From the NCBI GenBank assembly GCA_009829735.1, contig CM020618.1:32774894-32838893 (forward strand): DNA of 64,000 bases. Reading direction: 5' to 3'. The position numbers were made by a program, and so were the translations under genes. The DNA is from Pyropia yezoensis. Lineage: Eukaryota; Rhodophyta; Bangiophyceae; Bangiales; Bangiaceae. Of this stretch, positions 20,784-31,226 are shown one piece after another (within the stretch, counting starts at the first letter, position 1; each line of letters begins with the position of its first letter). Below the pieces are notes generated by a model. It was not told the origin of the DNA. It did not search any database and saw only the letters and a list, made by a program, of their open reading frames with translations.

Positions 20784-22609
20784 AGTGACGAAATCAATCG
20801 CCTGCGCACCGCACTCCGAATCGCCGCATGGAGCAAGAACCTCTCCGGCCTCATGCGGGCTGTTAGGGCCCCCTTCGTCGTCTCCGTCACCGGTCCCTGT
20901 GCCGATAGCCGCTTCCTCGGCAGATCAGGATCAGCCGCGTTCTTTGCGTCGTACCAGGATTGCATGATGACCAACTGCTTGACCGGCGCGTCGTCGAGCT
21001 CCGTCCTTGCAAAAGCGGCCGCCCATAGTTCCTCGTCGCCTCGCAGATCCCACTGGTCCCTCCAAGGTGTTAAAAGCACCAATGCACTCATGCCGTAAGC
21101 ATCTGCAACAGCCGCATCGTCTTGATCATCACGGTCAGGCAGGCGAGGGCCGTAGATGCGTGGTACACACGCTTGACGACGGCGTCGCACGCCGTGGGTG
21201 GAACGGAGGGGATGCTTCTCGGTGTATCGCAGCACGCGGCATGCCGAGCCGGGCTCGACTTCGTCCACTCCGACGATCGCATCCGAGTCGCACTGGTCGT
21301 CAGATGAATCAAATCCACCGCGCGTAGGAGCCGAGCTGCTCGACTTCGGGAGCTTCGACTGCTCCCATATCATTACATACTTGTACCAGTCGGTATCAGC
21401 AAGTGCCTCAGGCCGGCAGGAGTAGTCTGTAAAAAAGTCGACCGCCACAACTCGTCGTTCACGCGCTACACGATCGTCTAGTGCCGCCTCCGCTCCTTGC
21501 GAATCGGCCCCGAGGGAGACGGTAGCGCCACCGCCGCCATCCCGCAAACGCCGCCCACCCTCTCGCACTGGTTGAGTGGGCGACGGTACAAAAGGGACAC
21601 TCTCAGGCGGGTCCGATGCCGCTGGGAGCCTCTTCTTGAGCAGACGCAAGACGCCGCTGATGGTCTTCCCATTGAAGCGCTCCATTGCCTGTGCAAGCAT
21701 AAGACATCCAAACGTGTGCGAGGAGATGCGGCCTGGGTACCCCAGGACAATCATGCGCGCCAGCGTCGCCGGTATCTGAAGCCTCGACGACGAGTTGTAG
21801 GCCATCGACAGCACTCGACGCGTCGCCTGATCTGCCTCAGTGCCGGGCCGCCGCTCAGATGCTCCGAGCAGCCGCTTTTCAAAGTGAGCAAGGATGTCCG
21901 CCGTGCCAGGCTCCATCTCCATCTGTCCCTTGGTGGCATACTTCACAATGTAGTAAACTACAGCGCGTGCCCTCTCATTGAAAAGTAGTCTGACATCATG
22001 GTAGCACCGGCAGACCGCGTACAGCAAGGGATTGTAAGGGTTTACATATTCACACCCCAGCAAATGACGGGGCAGGAGCACGCCCTTGTCGAGCCCACCG
22101 TCGGCGAGCTTGCCAGGGAAGACATATCGACAACAGCCCATCTTGGCAGAAGCGCCCTTCTTGAAGCACGAGTCCACGTGCTCCCAGCTGCGTACCTGGA
22201 CACGGCACAAGCCCGCTTGCATTTGGGCAAAACCCCCAACTTTATAGTCCCGCGCCATCGACCAAAGCGGCAAAACAGGACTGCCGCAAAACAGTGCAAG
22301 CTGCTGCGACGTCTGGTGGTCAACCGCCATTGTACCAGTCGGTGCCTTGAATGGCACGACAGCATGCGCATCGTCCCGATGGAGGACCTCCTCGCGTGTG
22401 CCCGCAAGGCTGCACGCCTGCACGTCGTCCTTCTCTTCCGAAGAACCGACCAGTCTCCAACGCGGCCTGCTGAGCGAGGATGTCGGTTGCAGTTCCGCGC
22501 GAGCGGCATCCATCGACGGTGCACACGACCACGTATGGCTCCTTTGAAAACTTACCCGCGGGGCGTTGGGACGACTCAGGCGTTTCCCGCGCGGCCATCT
22601 CACCGCCAC
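20720..22609 (-). pseudogene. Helitron Rep C-terminal part with catalytic Tyr region
   Basis: 629 codons; Helitron-like sequence starts around VGSSEEKDDVQACSLAG. It includes LCRVQVRSWEHVDSCFKK and NPLLYAVCRCYHDVRLLFN, then VVYYIVKYATKG at about 21922-21960, the tyrosine-containing segment expected after HUH. Later residues (SRLQIPATLARMIVLGYP, SSHTFGCLM, WYKYVMIWEQSKLP) match the linker region between Rep and helicase. The frame is lost near 20830; a different frame carries on with GDSECGAQAIDFVTVAEAV. Confidence 0.8.
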
Positions 22610-24521
22610 ACGTCGAACAGGTCACACGCTCACGGGGCAGAGGAAGTGAGGCGACGACGCAGCACTTGCCCCACTGCTCAAAGCTTGCCTGAAGCTCCGG
22701 GTGCGTGACCATGGCCTGCTTGACCAAGTCCACTGTCGGGGGCATCCCCCGCACCCAGACGAGGTTGTGAGCGTGAAGCGCGCCCCTGCCTTGTGTCTCA
22801 ACGACTCCGAAGAATGCCTTGGTCACGCCAAACACTCCACCGCCCTCTACAGAGCGCCCTTCGGACTCATTCCACCCAAGAAGATCCCGCACGACAACGT
22901 TGAGCATCCTCCCGAAGAAGAGAGCGCAAGCAGCAGGATCCTTACTGACGACATTGAAGCGTTCGCAACGAGATGGCAGTGCTGCTAGCCTCTCATCAAA
23001 GAATATATCAGGGTCGGCAACACCCGCATAGTACATCACGGTGAGAGAGTTGACGTCGTCGGGGGTGACAGCAAAGAAAATGGAAGGAAACCCGAACGAT
23101 TGGCACATAGCGTACGCCTGCTGGCGCCACGTCGACCGCTCCTCGTTGGAGCCCGGGAAGCGCGACATTGTTGCGTAAACATCCCTCAGCAGTGTAGAGC
23201 ACGCGTCGTTGGAGGCTGGCATCTTCCCGTATTGTCCATGACGCTGCTTCGACCGCGCCTCCTCCTTCGCAGCAAGGTGCACCCGCAAGTCGTTCACGGA
23301 CACGCCGACAATGGGCGCATGCACCTTGGGCCGCAAGAGCGCGTGAGCCGCGCCAAGAGCCATCATTGAGGCACGCCACACGACATCGTACGCCTGCAGC
23401 GAAAACAAAATATGCTGGGCAAACCGCCGCTTGGCGTCGAGCAATAGCCGCCGATAGAAAACCGCCTGCGAGATGTGCACGGCGCGCCTCTCGTCCGGCC
23501 CTCCCCGCCCGCACGGGAACAAATCGGGAAAGCTCCCTGCAACTGTTGCAGCAGCACGATCAGGGACAATAGGCCCGCCTCTCCTGACGACGATTGCGTC
23601 GTCAAACGCCTGTGTCTCACGGACAGACTCCGGTGGCGCAGCTACATTGGCCATGACGGAGGAGGACAACGCCAGAGGCAGTTGCGCGTCGCTCTCGACG
23701 AAACCCCTGTCATGAGCGTAACACTCGCCAGCTACATCAGCACGCGCGCGCAGAACGTCTTCATCGCCAGGGTCAGATGACGCGCTGTCACATACAAAGT
23801 TGCCGGGCAAAGGGCGGCCCTCGGTCTCCAACGGTAGCCTCTCGATTGCCTCCGGATGCCGCTCAACTGATGCGTAGAGTGAGTCGTGAAGCATCAAGAA
23901 TGCAAGGAGGTCGTCCACGACCCTCCTGTGCACGTTGACAAGCCGCCGAGACACCACGTCAATGGAAGGCGTTCTGTGTCCGGCAAAATCTACGCGAAGA
24001 ATGCCGTCGCTCGCCATGTCGCCCACGACGCGAGGTAGTCGCGTTGCGGCTGGAGCGGTGCCAGTGTCGTAAAAAAAAGCGTGACCCTTGAGAGCCCTCC
24101 GTCGGCCACCAGAGAGGACAACGATGCCCGCCTTGAAGGCGACTGAGGCGAAAAGGTTGACCTCAGCGCGGGAGAGATCGGAGAATGCGGCAGGAAGCTC
24201 ACCGGTGGCGTTGGAGTTGGCCAGAGACAACTTGGGCATGTTATTACCAGGCCGACGAAGGCTACGGTGGCACACCTTGCACATCACGTACCGCGCCTCA
24301 TCAGCGGCGCCCACGTCGGAACCAAACGAAAGCGCTGAAGAGAAAGCGTCCTCTTCCATCTCGTCCACCCTGGCATCAAGGCGCTCCTGCATCATACTGT
24401 CTGACACAATCTCCAACCGTGAGAGCATCATCCACGACAGTGCAGAGTCAAAGCTGCTGAGGTCGTAATGCGACACCAGACCTGCCGGCAGGTCTGCCGA
24501 CGGCACAAGGCGAGCCCGCAT
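22320..24521 (-). pseudogene. Helitron N-terminal domain and HUH nuclease
   Basis: 733 codons. Residues about 75-190 carry YVMCKVCHRSL and LRRPGNNMPKLSLANSN, then DLSRAEVNLFASVAFKAGI and a late LPRVVGDM, a pattern resembling the DUF6570-type domain found in Helitrons. The HUH motif lies in VETQGRGALHAHNLVWVRG, with the two His codons at 22767-22775; this is the metal-binding motif of rolling-circle Rep nucleases. A further Cys pair, VTCSTCGGEM, follows. The useful frame is lost at about 22440-22520, where the continuation is found in the next listed segment. Confidence 0.85.
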
Positions 24522-24524
24522 GTT

Positions 24525-25127
24525 TCACAGAGGTAGCTGCCGCAGGAGCATCACTTTGCAACGCCGCACGAGGGTCAGCTGTTGACACGAAAGGCACACC
24601 AGCTCACCACCTTTCCCATAGAAGCCCAGGGACCGCCGGCAACGGGCGTACATGTCGTCCGCATCAGCTGCAGAGAGACTGGACAGGCGGCAGTCCTTGT
24701 CCATGGCCTCTGCCTCCGCCCCCTCGAGGCAGGTGGGGCCGACATGATGATGGAGAGCAGGATCCACGACGTGGCGCACGCAGCCCCGACGCTGTCCACG
24801 AGCCGACTTGGCAGCCTCACCACGCTTGTACGTCCCGTCGGCCCGTCGCTTCACGTTGCGCGACCGGTTTGCTTCTTGCTCACGTCCGCGCTCATCGGCT
24901 GTGTACGCCAAACGACGCCGGCGGTTGGCGTTGCGCCTCTTGAGAAGCTCCTCGACTCGCTGGCTTGGGGTGAGCGCCTCAGGCCGCCTGCGCATCGCAT
25001 CACGCCGAGCATCGCGCCTGGCAGCAAGTTTGGCTATTATCGCAGCGGCATGGAAAGAGGCATTCATCGACACGAGCAGGGGAGAGAGAGAGCACGATTG
25101 ACAGAGCACAAAGCTACACGAGACCAA
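24525..25127 (-). pseudogene. Helitron N-terminal region, Arg-rich
   Basis: A frame of 200 codons rich in Arg, with segments such as ALTPSQRVEELLKRRNANRR and repeated R-x-x-x-R patterns that often precede the Rep domain in Helitron proteins. Near its end is LVCLSCQQL, a possible zinc-binding pair. It ends at a TGA that is in the same frame as the next segment (next ATG at 24521), so one nonsense change may have split them. Alternatively it could be a separate small accessory frame. Confidence 0.6.
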
Positions 25128-27329
25128 ATATCAGCGTCCGCGCGGGATGAAAGACAGAGCTTGGAAAAACGGGGACAACGGTACGATGCGTCAGCAACGA
25201 GAGCCTCTCGGGCCAACCACATCCTCCCACGCTAGCCCAGGCATACGAAACGGAAGCACACCACCCCACCCACCAAAGCTATTGTGAGGACCCACCCATA
25301 GCCGGGGAGCCCTCAACGTGCTCGTGGGGGTGTCAGCGGGCCCTGCCAGCCAATAGGGCGGCAGGGTACGGGGAAGAGGATGGTGGTCTTGACGGGGGTG
25401 GGTCTGGGGACGAGATGGTCGCGACGTCGGTGGTGATCGAGGGTACAAAGAGGAAATGGGGTTCTTCGTCTGTGTCTGTGGTTGCCCCTCTTCTCTCCCC
25501 CGGTGGCGCCGACATCCACGCACAATATACTCGCGTCGGGGCACCCGAGGTGCCCCAAAGCATGTGTTTCCCCGTCGCGCCGCCAGTAGGCACAGAACGG
25601 CCCAAAAACAAAGCATGTCTCTCAGAACAAAGCATGGGCGGGCGTGCGCACTAAAGGAGTGCAGCCCCAGTTTGCCCGAAACGAAGAGGGTCCCGTGGAT
25701 GGCGCCCAGCGCGCCCCACCAGCCGGCTTTAAACGCCGGTCGGCCGGGAGGTCCGACCGGCTGTGAGGGCCAGCAGGGCCAAATTCAAGCAATCCCTTGG
25801 CCGGTCAGCCAGTCACCAGCCAGCAGGCCGAATTCAGTCAATCCAAAAGCCGGCGAGCCAGTCATATCACACTCAGCCGCCAGCGAGGATATGTGGTGTC
25901 CTCGGTGTCGGTTAATCATGTGACTCGTCCTTGATTGCCAGCTTTCGGCCAGCGCAGAGAATAACGTTCTGGCAGTCACAGACAGGGATGTCTTTCCGTG
26001 ATTGGTCGACGATGTCACTCGTTCCTCGTTGCCGAGTTTCGACATCCACGGCCAGGTTCCGACAGTGAGTTGACGACGGTCTTCGTGCGGCCAGCTGACG
26101 TTTGCAGAATGTCAGGAGTACAGCGTGGTGTCGCCCAGGGTAGTGGGGAGTTGATCTGTCTTGGGAGGAGTGGTGCCGCTGCCATTGTGGGGAAGGGGGA
26201 GGAGGGTGGCAGGCAGCCGCGGGGACGGTGCGCAGGGGGAGGGTGGGAGGACGGTGGGGGCACTTTGTGAGGGGGTCGGGCAGGTCGCTGGGGACGGCGG
26301 GGTCGGTGTTTTGGCTGGGAGGTGAGGTGGCGGTGGCAGCGCTAGGAGGTGGAGGGGGAGGGGTCGAAGGGCTGGTAGCTTCCCTTCTTTGGAGGAGGAG
26401 GATAGGGGATGTTGGTGGCTTTCTGCTTTGGGGGCAATCTGGTGACGCATGGCGGCGGGGTTTCTGTTTGGGCGAGAGCGGCTACGGCGATGGTGGGGGG
26501 CTTGATAGCTGGATGGGGGGGCGGGGGGAGGGTCCGTCGGCGCAAAGGGAAGCGGGCTGGGTAAAGTCACTGTTTGAATTGGAGTGAAGCGGGTGGCGGG
26601 GACAACAGTGGCGGTGGTATTAGCTGCCGGCGCCGGCGCCCGCGTCAGCGCCGGCGCTTTTCTTTCCGTTGCGAGCGCAGGGGGGCAGGCGCGGTGGCTC
26701 CGCTGGGCACAAGGCATATGAGGGACGGGGCGAGTAAATTCTGGCGCAGCAGAAGAGAGAGGAAGGTGGTGTCGGGATGGTGCAGGGCGTCGTGCGGGCC
26801 GATTTTGGGGGGGGCCTTGGGAAGGTCTGCCCGATAGGCCAAACAGCATCGAGGCACTTCGTGCTCAAAGCACGAAGTGCCTTGATGCGATGTCGTGCAC
26901 TTCCGCCCCTTCTCGAGGCATGACCCCCCCCCACGCCACGCACACGGGAGACGCCTTCCCCCTTGCTTCCTGGGTCCGCGCACTGTCAGCGGCTGTGGAG
27001 CACCCACTCCACCTGGGCATGCCCCCCCGCACTGCATTCCACCTGCCAAAGGTGGAACCGCCAGAGGGGAGCGGGCTGGGGGGGGTTGCCTCCCTTGGTG
27101 CGCCTGGTCCAGGATAGGGGTCCACGAGGGGAAGGGGGGCGAGAGGCCCGCTTCATCAGGAGCATGCGGGGCACCTGCCCGAGATGTCACCACGGGCACT
27201 GGACACATGAGGACCAGGCTTCTTCGTGGACCAATGAAGCGACCCCATGACATGGAACATTTACCCCAAGAATGGCCATCTCAAAAACGGTGACCCGCAC
27301 ACGGAAAAAGGCCATCAAAACAATGGCCT
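25128..27329. other. intergenic region, no recognised gene
   Basis: The first part may include the 5' end of the Helitron, which was not located. A stretch near 25720-25880 repeats GCCAGCCAGTCA/GGCCGG motifs. From 26112 to 26849 a proline-rich frame of 245 codons (-) is open, but it has only low-complexity Pro/Ala/Ser/Thr content and no signal peptide; I do not call it a gene. A strong hairpin is listed separately. Confidence 0.35.
26846..26888. repeat. 20-bp near-perfect hairpin
   Basis: The arms at 26846-26865 and 26869-26888 are inverted copies matching at 19 of 20 positions, around a 3-nt loop (CAA). The mismatch leaves a G-T type pair in RNA. The core arm sequence is GGCACTTCGTGCT. It sits in non-genic DNA near a frame boundary and could be a transposon relic or a structured RNA stem. 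Confidence 0.85.
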
Positions 27330-27650
27330 CCAGCCGTCCCATGGCTCCTCTCTAAACTCGACTACCCCTCTTCCAAGCCTTAGCATATGGGCCCCGACCG
27401 ACCCCCGAGCTGGGCAAATCAATGCGAAAAGGATGGCCCCATTTCAGGGTCGACAGCAGCAAGTCCACCCAGGGTGGACCTGAAAGCGGTACACCGTCCC
27501 GGGGACCCAAGGACCTCATGAGTTTGCATGGGGCTCTGTGATCCTTCTGTCAGCATGGCGCCTGTGGACCCCGCCACGGCCGGTGTGGAGCCCGGGCCCG
27601 AGCCGAGAAAAACCTCCATGTATCTTTTTTGTGCAACGTCCCATACGTGT
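27330..27650 (+). repeat. dispersed repeat, copy 2
   Basis: Same family and orientation as 15440-15770, with the same landmarks (CTCGACTACCCC, CAAATCAATGCGAAAAG, CCCAAGGACCTCAT, GATCCTTCTGTCAGCAT, TGTATCTTTTTT). It ends about 20 bp before the left terminal repeat of the TIR element at 27671. Confidence 0.7.
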
Positions 27651-28602
27651 CTGCAATGTCACCATCTCTACTTGAAAGGCCATTGGGGAGGGCAAACCGC
27701 CTCGTTGGGGGTGCAAATGCAGATTGCACAGCCGGCACTTCTGCACAATGTGCATGGTGCTCATGATACATAGAAGCAAATAACAGAGCGGATGATACGA
27801 GAGGAAAAAAGAGCTCATCAGCATGCACCCCATGCCAGGAGTTGCCAAGCGTATTCAAAACAAGCGTATTACGCGCGTATTATTTTAGCGTACTACGCGT
27901 ACGCTCTGAAAAAATCCGGATGTGCCTGGTACGCATTCGCGCTTGCCAGCCGGCAAATACGCCAAAGTATCATGCTCGAACGTACTTTGGCCAGGTACGC
28001 TATCGGGCAAATCATAGCGGCTAAGGCGTAATAAGCATCGTTTCGTTTACAGATATCAGCTGCATTAAGATCAATTGGGGAGTTCACAATACTGATTAAG
28101 TCCTTGTGAGCCTTCGTTCTGACCATTTTGCTACCAAGTACGCTCGGGGTACGCTCTTTGCTGCAATTTTGACAGTACACTTGGCAGATATCATCCGGTA
28201 GAAATACTCGAGGAAAGTACGCTCTTTCAGGCGAGTTTTAGAAAGTCGCTTGCTCGCAGTCGATGACACGCTGGTACCATGGTTGGCAAAATGCATGCAT
28301 TTTTTGAGTCGCCTTCGATTAAAGCATGCTTTAATTAATACGTTTTAATTAATCGACGATTCTAAATAATGTTTTGACATTGAACTAAAGTCGTCTGGAC
28401 TTGTGCGCCTCCCACAATGCGCGACCGTGAATTTGCGTGGTTGGGCGCCAATGAAGCAGTCGCCGTGCAACGCTTGAGTGCCAGTGACGTCCTCTTTGCG
28501 CGCCCTCTATTCCTCCCCCTTCCCACCGTGCCACGAGAAAAGCTTCGGGGGCCTTCCGTTTTCGAGTGTCGGGTCGGCTCACGATACCCATGAAGACTTA
28601 CC

Positions 28603-29121
28603 ATGGAGGTTGACTGTGCGGCAGGATCTTCTTCCGGCGCCGGCGTACCTAAAGCGTCGGAGGAAGCAGAAGCAGTAGACGCTACGGTGGGCGCTGCGGC
28701 AGCACGGGCGGGCGCTGCGGGAGCGGCGGTCTTGGCGGGCGCTAGAGACATTCCGGCACCCGCTGCCAGCAGCCGTACGACTGGTCGAAGGGCCAGTGAG
28801 ACAAAGCTGGAGTTTCAGCTGCGGCCTGGCTGCGGAGCCGTCTGCAACCACTGCCAGAAGGAGGGCGCGCCATCGGCGGCCTCTGCCGGCGATCCCCCGC
28901 GGCGCCCCCACGACCACCACTCACCTGGTGCCGCCGGGCGATGGCCGGCAGGGTGGCCAGTGCAGTGCAATGAGCGACAGTTGTTCTGCGCGCAGCAGCG
29001 GCAGCGGTGGGTACTCCGCAGCTTCGCACTCCAGCGAAAGAGTCCTCACTTATCAAGATTTCATATACTTACTGCCGATAAGTGCTGTATGATTAATGCA
29101 ACGGTCGGTTCCGGGGTTTGA
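28603..29121 (+). CDS. unrecognised ORF inside the TIR transposon
   Basis: 172 codons. The first half is Ala/Gly-rich (low complexity). Then come TGRRASETKLEFQLRPG and a CGAVCNHCQKEG Cys pair, which is reminiscent of the start of a BED-type zinc finger in hAT transposases, but the expected His pair is not evident. It may be the first exon or the remnant of a transposase, or of no function. Its position midway between the terminal repeats supports a transposon origin. Confidence 0.3.
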   Translation: MEVDCAAGSSSGAGVPKASEEAEAVDATVGAAAARAGAAGAAVLAGARDIPAPAASSRTTGRRASETKLEFQLRPGCGAVCNHCQKEGAPSAASAGDPPRRPHDHHSPGAAGRWPAGWPVQCNERQLFCAQQRQRWVLRSFALQRKSPHLSRFHILTADKCCMINATVGSGV

Positions 29122-29277
29122 TTAATCTATGCTTTAATCTATGCTTTAATGAAAAAACTAAAATGCGTGCATTAAACTCGTGACAACCATGGCTGGTACG
29201 CGTTCGCTCATCTTTAAATTCACTCAATACTCGTACGCTTAACCAAACGTGGTACGCTTGACAACCCCTGGCCCATA

Positions 29278-29452
29278 CCACTCAAGGATGTCTTAGGCGT
29301 CGTGATCGGGGCTTTATAGGCTGTTGAAGACAAACAGAAAAAACGCCAATCGATCTCTCTTAGATGGACCGGAAGTGGCAGCACTCTGGCTCTCGTTCTT
29401 GTTCTCGTCAACAGCCGATAATGCCCCGATCGCTTAATACAACCTTGAGTGG
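29278..29452. mobile_element. 175-bp MITE nested in a terminal repeat
   Basis: Terminal inverted repeats of about 55 bp begin CCACTCAAGG on both ends and include GATCGGGGC and a CAGCCNATAA-like match. The element is flanked by TA on both sides (29276-29277 and 29453-29454). It interrupts the right arm of the larger element: the sequence on both sides joins to match the left arm near 27828-27840. TA duplication and size fit a Tc1/mariner-derived MITE. It inserted after the host element had formed. Confidence 0.7.
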
Positions 29453-29612
29453 TATGGGCGGCATGCTGATGAGCTCTTCTTTCCTCTCGTATCATCCGCT
29501 CCGTTTTTTGCTTTCTGGATCATGAGCACCATGTGCTGAAGAAGTGCCGCCTGTGCAATCTGCGATTGCACCCCCAACGAGGCGGTTCGCCCTCCCCAAT
29601 GGCCTTTCAAGA

Positions 29613-31226
29613 GGGGTCCTACAGGTCAGACTATATCACAGATCCTCAGAATTTAGCACCGTGACTCAATGCGATCTCACGGAGCGATGATCTCTGAGCG
29701 CTGGTTGGCATGGGATAGCAGATGAAATAGAGACAAGATGCTTCCTCATTGGACGACGCGATTTTCATCGCCCCAAGGCGTGGAGCGCAGGCCGTTTTGG
29801 GCACTGGGCGAGCGCTACCATTTGTTTTGTGTTGTCACGTCGTAAAAAAGTCCACGTGTCAGTGTACGAAGCCGACATGCCGTGGAATGTGTCCGTCCTT
29901 GCTGTGATTGCTGGAGGGCCCACCCGGGGGCGCCGTCTGGCTTTTTCCCGTCGCCTACTCTATACAGTATGGATACTTTAGTGTGCACCGCCGTCACGGG
30001 TGTGGCTCGCGTCCAGCCGGTCTGCGAGCGAGCCGCCGACCGACTCGGTTGCCCCCCCCCTCCCAGACCCCGCCCTGCCGCTGCTGCGATCGGCTGACGG
30101 AGGCGTGCCGGGGGGGGAAGGCCGATGGGGGGGGGGCTTGTAGCCCACCCAAACCGTCACCCAACCCCCTCGCCCTTCACACGGGGTGCCCTCGCGGTAG
30201 GGGGTCCACGCCCTCCCCTTCCCCCCTTCCCCTCGACCCCCCCCGACTCGTCGCAACGCGCAGGGACAGTCCCCAACGTAGGCACCGGCGCGTGCCCCTG
30301 GGTGGGAGGACACCCCACTCGCACGCACGCGCTCGGACGCCACCGGGTGGCACCCCCCGACGGGGACGCTGTCGACGCCCACCCCTCTGCCCGTTGACAC
30401 GTTGAGCCGGGCTGCGCGCGCGCGCGCGCGCGCGCCGCCCACAGGCGGCACACGCGCACACACACGCCGCGGGCGGGACTGTAAATGGCTAAACGTATCC
30501 AACCGTGGACCGTGGCGACCGTTCAACCCTCGTCAGACATCGAAAAAGGAGGGGGCGGTCAGTAGCGGAAAACAAGACGAGGAGACCAAGGGGGGGATGG
30601 GAGCGGGGGGGTCTCTGCCTCCCCGCGCCCCCCCCCCCCCCTCCCCCCGCGCCCTCAGGCCGTTTAAGCCACGCGGCGGGTGCCCACTGTTTGCCGCCCG
30701 CCTGGCCGCACGGCAGCGGCAGGTGTCGGAGCGGCACTCGACGACGCCGCCGCGGCGCGCCAGCGCGGCGCGGAGGCGACCTGCCGCGAGCCCCCGCCCC
30801 GCTCCGCCACCACCCCGCCCCGCCAGACGCCGTTAGCCATTAGTTGGGTTGGGCGGTGCTCTGGGCCTGCTTGCGCGCGCGCGTGGGTGGTGGGGGTCGG
30901 CGTCGGTGTCATCGCTGGCCGCGCCTCTGCCGCCCCCTTCCCGCGCCAGAGCGTGCAGACGACAGCTGTGTGCACGCGGCGCAGCGTGTGGCGCGTGTGG
31001 TGTCGTCTCGCGCGCGTTGGCCGGCAATCGCCTTTCTCCCCCACCGCCTCTCCCCCCCCCCCCACCGACCCGCGCGTCCGATTCCCGGCGGCCGGGCGCA
31101 CCACATGCTGGTCGACGGCGTCCGGAGCCCGCTCACTTGCTCGCCGTCGCGTCAAGCCCCCCCCCCCCCCTTTCCCCTTGCGGGCTCTCTCCGCTTCGCG
31201 TCGGCCCCGCGCGTGCGGTACCGGCG
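29613..31226. other. intergenic region upstream of the first Hint gene
   Basis: GC rises sharply at about 29.9 kb where the gene-rich half begins. No gene is recognised. The frame of the following Hint gene is open back to 30849 but lacks a leader there. A 22-bp alternating GC tract lies at 30414-30435, and C-rich runs are frequent. Confidence 0.35.

Larger units (their letters stand above)
17219..25127 (-). mobile_element. degenerate autonomous Helitron (Rep-PIF1-Ulp1)
   Basis: Seven overlapping or abutting - strand frames together make one Helitron-type protein of roughly 2,500 residues. In order they hold an Arg-rich N-terminus, a Cys-paired N-terminal domain, an HUH replication-initiator nuclease, a PIF1-family helicase and a C-terminal Ulp1/SENP-like protease. 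In-frame stops at 24525-24527 and 20070-20072 and frameshifts near 22480, 20830, 19400 and 18565 break it, so this copy cannot make the full protein. Composition is lower in GC than the flanking host genes. The true element ends lie outside these limits and were not identified. Helitrons transpose by rolling-circle replication; the domain order Rep-Hel is diagnostic. Confidence 0.9.
27671..29612. mobile_element. long-TIR DNA transposon, degenerate
   Basis: The left arm 27671-27855 and the right arm 29612 down to about 29255 are inverted repeats of about 185 bp at roughly 90% identity. Both start CTTGAAAGGCCATTGGGGAG, and they share GAGCGGATGATACGAGAGGA and GAGCTCATCAGCATGC. The right arm is interrupted by a 175-bp MITE. 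The interior carries at least nine GTACGC motifs (for example near 27899, 27929, 27994, 28138, 28149, 28217, 29194, 29233 and 29252), clustered towards both ends like transposase-binding sites. A 172-codon frame at 28603-29121 (+) includes CGAVCNHCQKEG, possibly a remnant zinc finger; it is otherwise unrecognised. No target duplication is clear. Superfamily uncertain, hAT-like by motif clustering. Confidence 0.75.

Noticed and set aside
15440-27650. LTR retrotransposon bounded by the two direct repeats
   Set aside because: The interval contains a histone gene, a - strand Helitron and unrelated DNA, with no gag-pol; the copies differ too much and lack TG...CA ends.
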